From NCBI GenBank assembly GCA_902496125.1, contig CABUZU010000102.1:1-6985 (forward strand): a stretch of 6,985 nucleotides of DNA, read 5' to 3'. The notes beneath the pieces are model-generated. The model did not search any database and had not been told where the DNA came from. It saw only the letters and a program-made list of their open reading frames with translations. Each line of letters begins with the position of its first letter. Position 1 is the stretch's first letter. Below are positions 6,057-6,985 of the stretch, piece after piece. Position numbers and translations under genes: made by a program. The DNA comes from an uncultured Lachnospiraceae bacterium. Its GTDB lineage: Bacteria > Bacillota > Clostridia > Lachnospirales > Lachnospiraceae.

Positions 6057-6170
6057 GTGAAAGTTAGATCATCAGTAAAGCCTATTTGCGAAAAGTGCAA
6101 AATTATTAAAAGAAAAGGCAGTATCAGAGTAATCTGCGAAAACCCGAAACACAAACAGAGACAGGGTTAA
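6057..6170 (+). CDS. rpmJ: 50S ribosomal protein L36, zinc-binding form
   Basis: L36 is the smallest ribosomal protein, a zinc-ribbon-like piece on the large subunit. The product has 37 residues, starting MKVRSSVKPICEKCK and ending CENPKHKQRQG, exactly the family length. Cys11, Cys14, Cys27 and His32 form the C-X2-C-X12-C-X4-H zinc site, so this is the C+ form. The start codon is GTG (6057-6059), the only non-ATG start in the window. GGAG (6043-6046) lies 10 nt upstream, and no in-frame ATG would give the conserved N-terminus. It is the first gene after the predicted promoter, about 27 nt from the likely transcription start. rpsM follows after 62 nt. Confidence 0.97.
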   Translation: MKVRSSVKPICEKCKIIKRKGSIRVICENPKHKQRQG

Positions 6171-6232
6171 TCCTCTCTTTGAATCCACAATTTTTTAAAT
6201 AAGACTATAACTAAACGGAGGTGTAACACACT

Positions 6233-6604
6233 ATGGCTCGTATTTCTGGTGTAGATTTACCAAGAGAAAAACGAATTGAAATCGCTTTAACTTATATCTA
6301 TGGTATCGGTCTTGCTACTTCTAAACGTTTATTAGCAGCAGCAGAAGTTAATCCTGACATCCGTGTTAAGGATTTAACAGACGATGATGTTAAGAAGATT
6401 ACAGCAGCGATGGAAGAAGATGGAATCTTGGTAGAAGGTGATTTACGTAGAGAAATCGCTATGAACATTAAGAGACTTCAGGAAATCGGATGCTACAGAG
6501 GCATTCGTCATAGAAAAGGTCTTCCTGTTCGTGGACAGAAGACTAAGACTAATGCGAGAACTCGCAAAGGTCCTAAGAAAACAGTTGCAAATAAGAAGAA
6601 ATAA
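6233..6604 (+). CDS. rpsM: 30S ribosomal protein S13
   Basis: S13 sits in the head of the small subunit, forms bridges to the large subunit and contacts P-site tRNA through its basic tail. The 123-residue product is the normal length. It opens MARISGVDLPREKRIEIALT, with the helix-turn motif YIYGIG at 21-26. The S13 signature RLQEIGCYRGIRHRKGLPVR (81-100) continues into GQKTKTNARTRKGPKK, and the C-terminus is lysine-rich. Residue 103 is Lys, where many bacteria have Arg. GGAGGTG at 6217-6223 marks the start. Stops are tandem (TAATAA at 6602-6607). Gaps of 62 and 80 nt around it are larger than those in the spc part. Confidence 0.98.
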   Translation: MARISGVDLPREKRIEIALTYIYGIGLATSKRLLAAAEVNPDIRVKDLTDDDVKKITAAMEEDGILVEGDLRREIAMNIKRLQEIGCYRGIRHRKGLPVRGQKTKTNARTRKGPKKTVANKKK

Positions 6605-6684
6605 TAACTAGTTTGAATTATAATATTTGTATAACTTATAGAAATATATTCAGAAAGGAACCCGACAGGGAAAGGTTAGTTTAA
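6605..6684 (+). promoter_or_regulatory. AT-rich leader between rpsM and rpsK
   Basis: This 80-nt gap is AT-rich in its first half and holds short GC words in the second. CCC-GACA-GGG (6661-6670) could fold as a small hairpin. Alternatively AACC (6659-6662) could pair with GGTT (6674-6677), covering the rpsK ribosome binding site AAAGG (6671-6675). The two pairings exclude each other but are only 3-4 bp. A TATAAT at 6619-6624 lacks a suitable -35 box. Regulation here is possible but weakly supported. Confidence 0.25.
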
Positions 6685-6985
6685 ATGGCTACTAAAAAAG
6701 TGTCAGCAAAGAAAGTGACTAAAAGACGTGTCAAGAAAAACGTTGAACGCGGACAAGCGCACATTCAATCATCTTTCAATAATACAATCGTAACCCTGAC
6801 TGATAATCAGGGAAATGCTCTTTCATGGGCAAGTGCAGGCGGTCTGGGATTTAGAGGTTCAAGGAAATCTACTCCCTATGCAGCTCAGATGGCTGCAGAA
6901 ACTGCAACTAAGGCAGCTCTAATTCATGGATTAAAATCTGTAGATGTTATGGTAAAAGGACCAGGTTCAGGTCGTGAAGCAGCTA
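6685..6985 (+). CDS. rpsK: 30S ribosomal protein S11, 3' end outside the window
   Basis: S11 is a platform protein of the small subunit near the E site and the mRNA exit, involved in fidelity and Shine-Dalgarno helix placement. One hundred codons are present and the frame is open to the window edge; about 30 C-terminal residues are missing, including the usual PHNGCRPPKRRRV end. The visible part has the lysine-rich N-terminus MATKKVSAKKVTKRRVKKNV, then GQAHIQSSFNNTIVTLTD, GNALSWASAGGLGFRGSRKS, TPYAAQMAAE and VMVKGPGSGREAA. The ribosome binding site AAAGG (6671-6675) is weaker than in neighbouring genes, 9 nt from the ATG. Genes expected next in Clostridia are rpsD, rpoA and rplQ, outside the window. 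Confidence 0.97.
   Translation, partial: MATKKVSAKKVTKRRVKKNVERGQAHIQSSFNNTIVTLTDNQGNALSWASAGGLGFRGSRKSTPYAAQMAAETATKAALIHGLKSVDVMVKGPGSGREAA

Noticed and set aside
6179..6211. Promoter before rpsM (TTGAAT with TATAAC)
   Set aside because: The spacer is 21 bp, too long for a sigma-A promoter, and there is no extended -10.
6613..6642. Promoter before rpsK (TTGAAT with TATAGA; also an isolated TATAAT at 6619-6624)
   Set aside because: The TATAAT has no -35 box at a proper distance, and the TTGAAT/TATAGA pair is poor in an AT-rich gap where such matches occur by chance.

Overview
The window is a continuous stretch of a bacterial ribosomal-protein supercluster: the 3' part of the spc operon running into the start of the alpha operon. 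All fourteen genes lie on the + strand. Low GC, A/T-ending codons, strong GGAGG-type ribosome binding sites and the presence of a small KOW/L14e-like gene between map and infA all point to a Gram-positive Firmicute. Protein wording (S8 beginning MTMSDPIADM, the SecY N-terminus, a Cys4 adenylate kinase) fits class Clostridia, most likely Lachnospiraceae. That placement is inferred from recall of the families, not from a search.

Layout. Positions 5-2621 hold rpsH, rplF, rplR, rpsE, rpmD and rplO, six ribosomal proteins with short gaps (14-19 nt), except for a 103-nt gap after rpsH that carries two perfect hairpins. Positions 2623-5424 hold secY, adk and map: the protein-export channel, adenylate kinase and the methionine aminopeptidase that trims new proteins. 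A GC-rich two-part hairpin separates secY from adk. Positions 5425-5911 hold the small KOW protein and infA, which overlap by 14 nt. Next comes a 145-nt AT-rich gap with a convincing sigma-A-type promoter (extended -10, 17-bp spacer, A-tracts upstream). Positions 6057-6985 hold rpmJ (37 aa, GTG start), rpsM and the first 100 codons of rpsK, cut by the window edge.

The genes share one theme: making ribosomes (S8, L6, L18, S5, L30, L15, L36, S13, S11), starting translation (IF1), processing nascent chains (MetAP), exporting them (SecY) and balancing adenylate pools (Adk). Close spacing, Shine-Dalgarno sites inside upstream genes and overlapping or abutting junctions suggest translational coupling. 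The promoter before rpmJ suggests that the alpha section can also be transcribed separately.

No mobile element, CRISPR, tRNA, rRNA or horizontally acquired gene was seen, and I found no sign of a new biological system. The points worth a second look are regulatory (intergenic hairpins, the internal promoter) plus the poorly characterised KOW protein. No gene-free stretch exceeds 300 bases.
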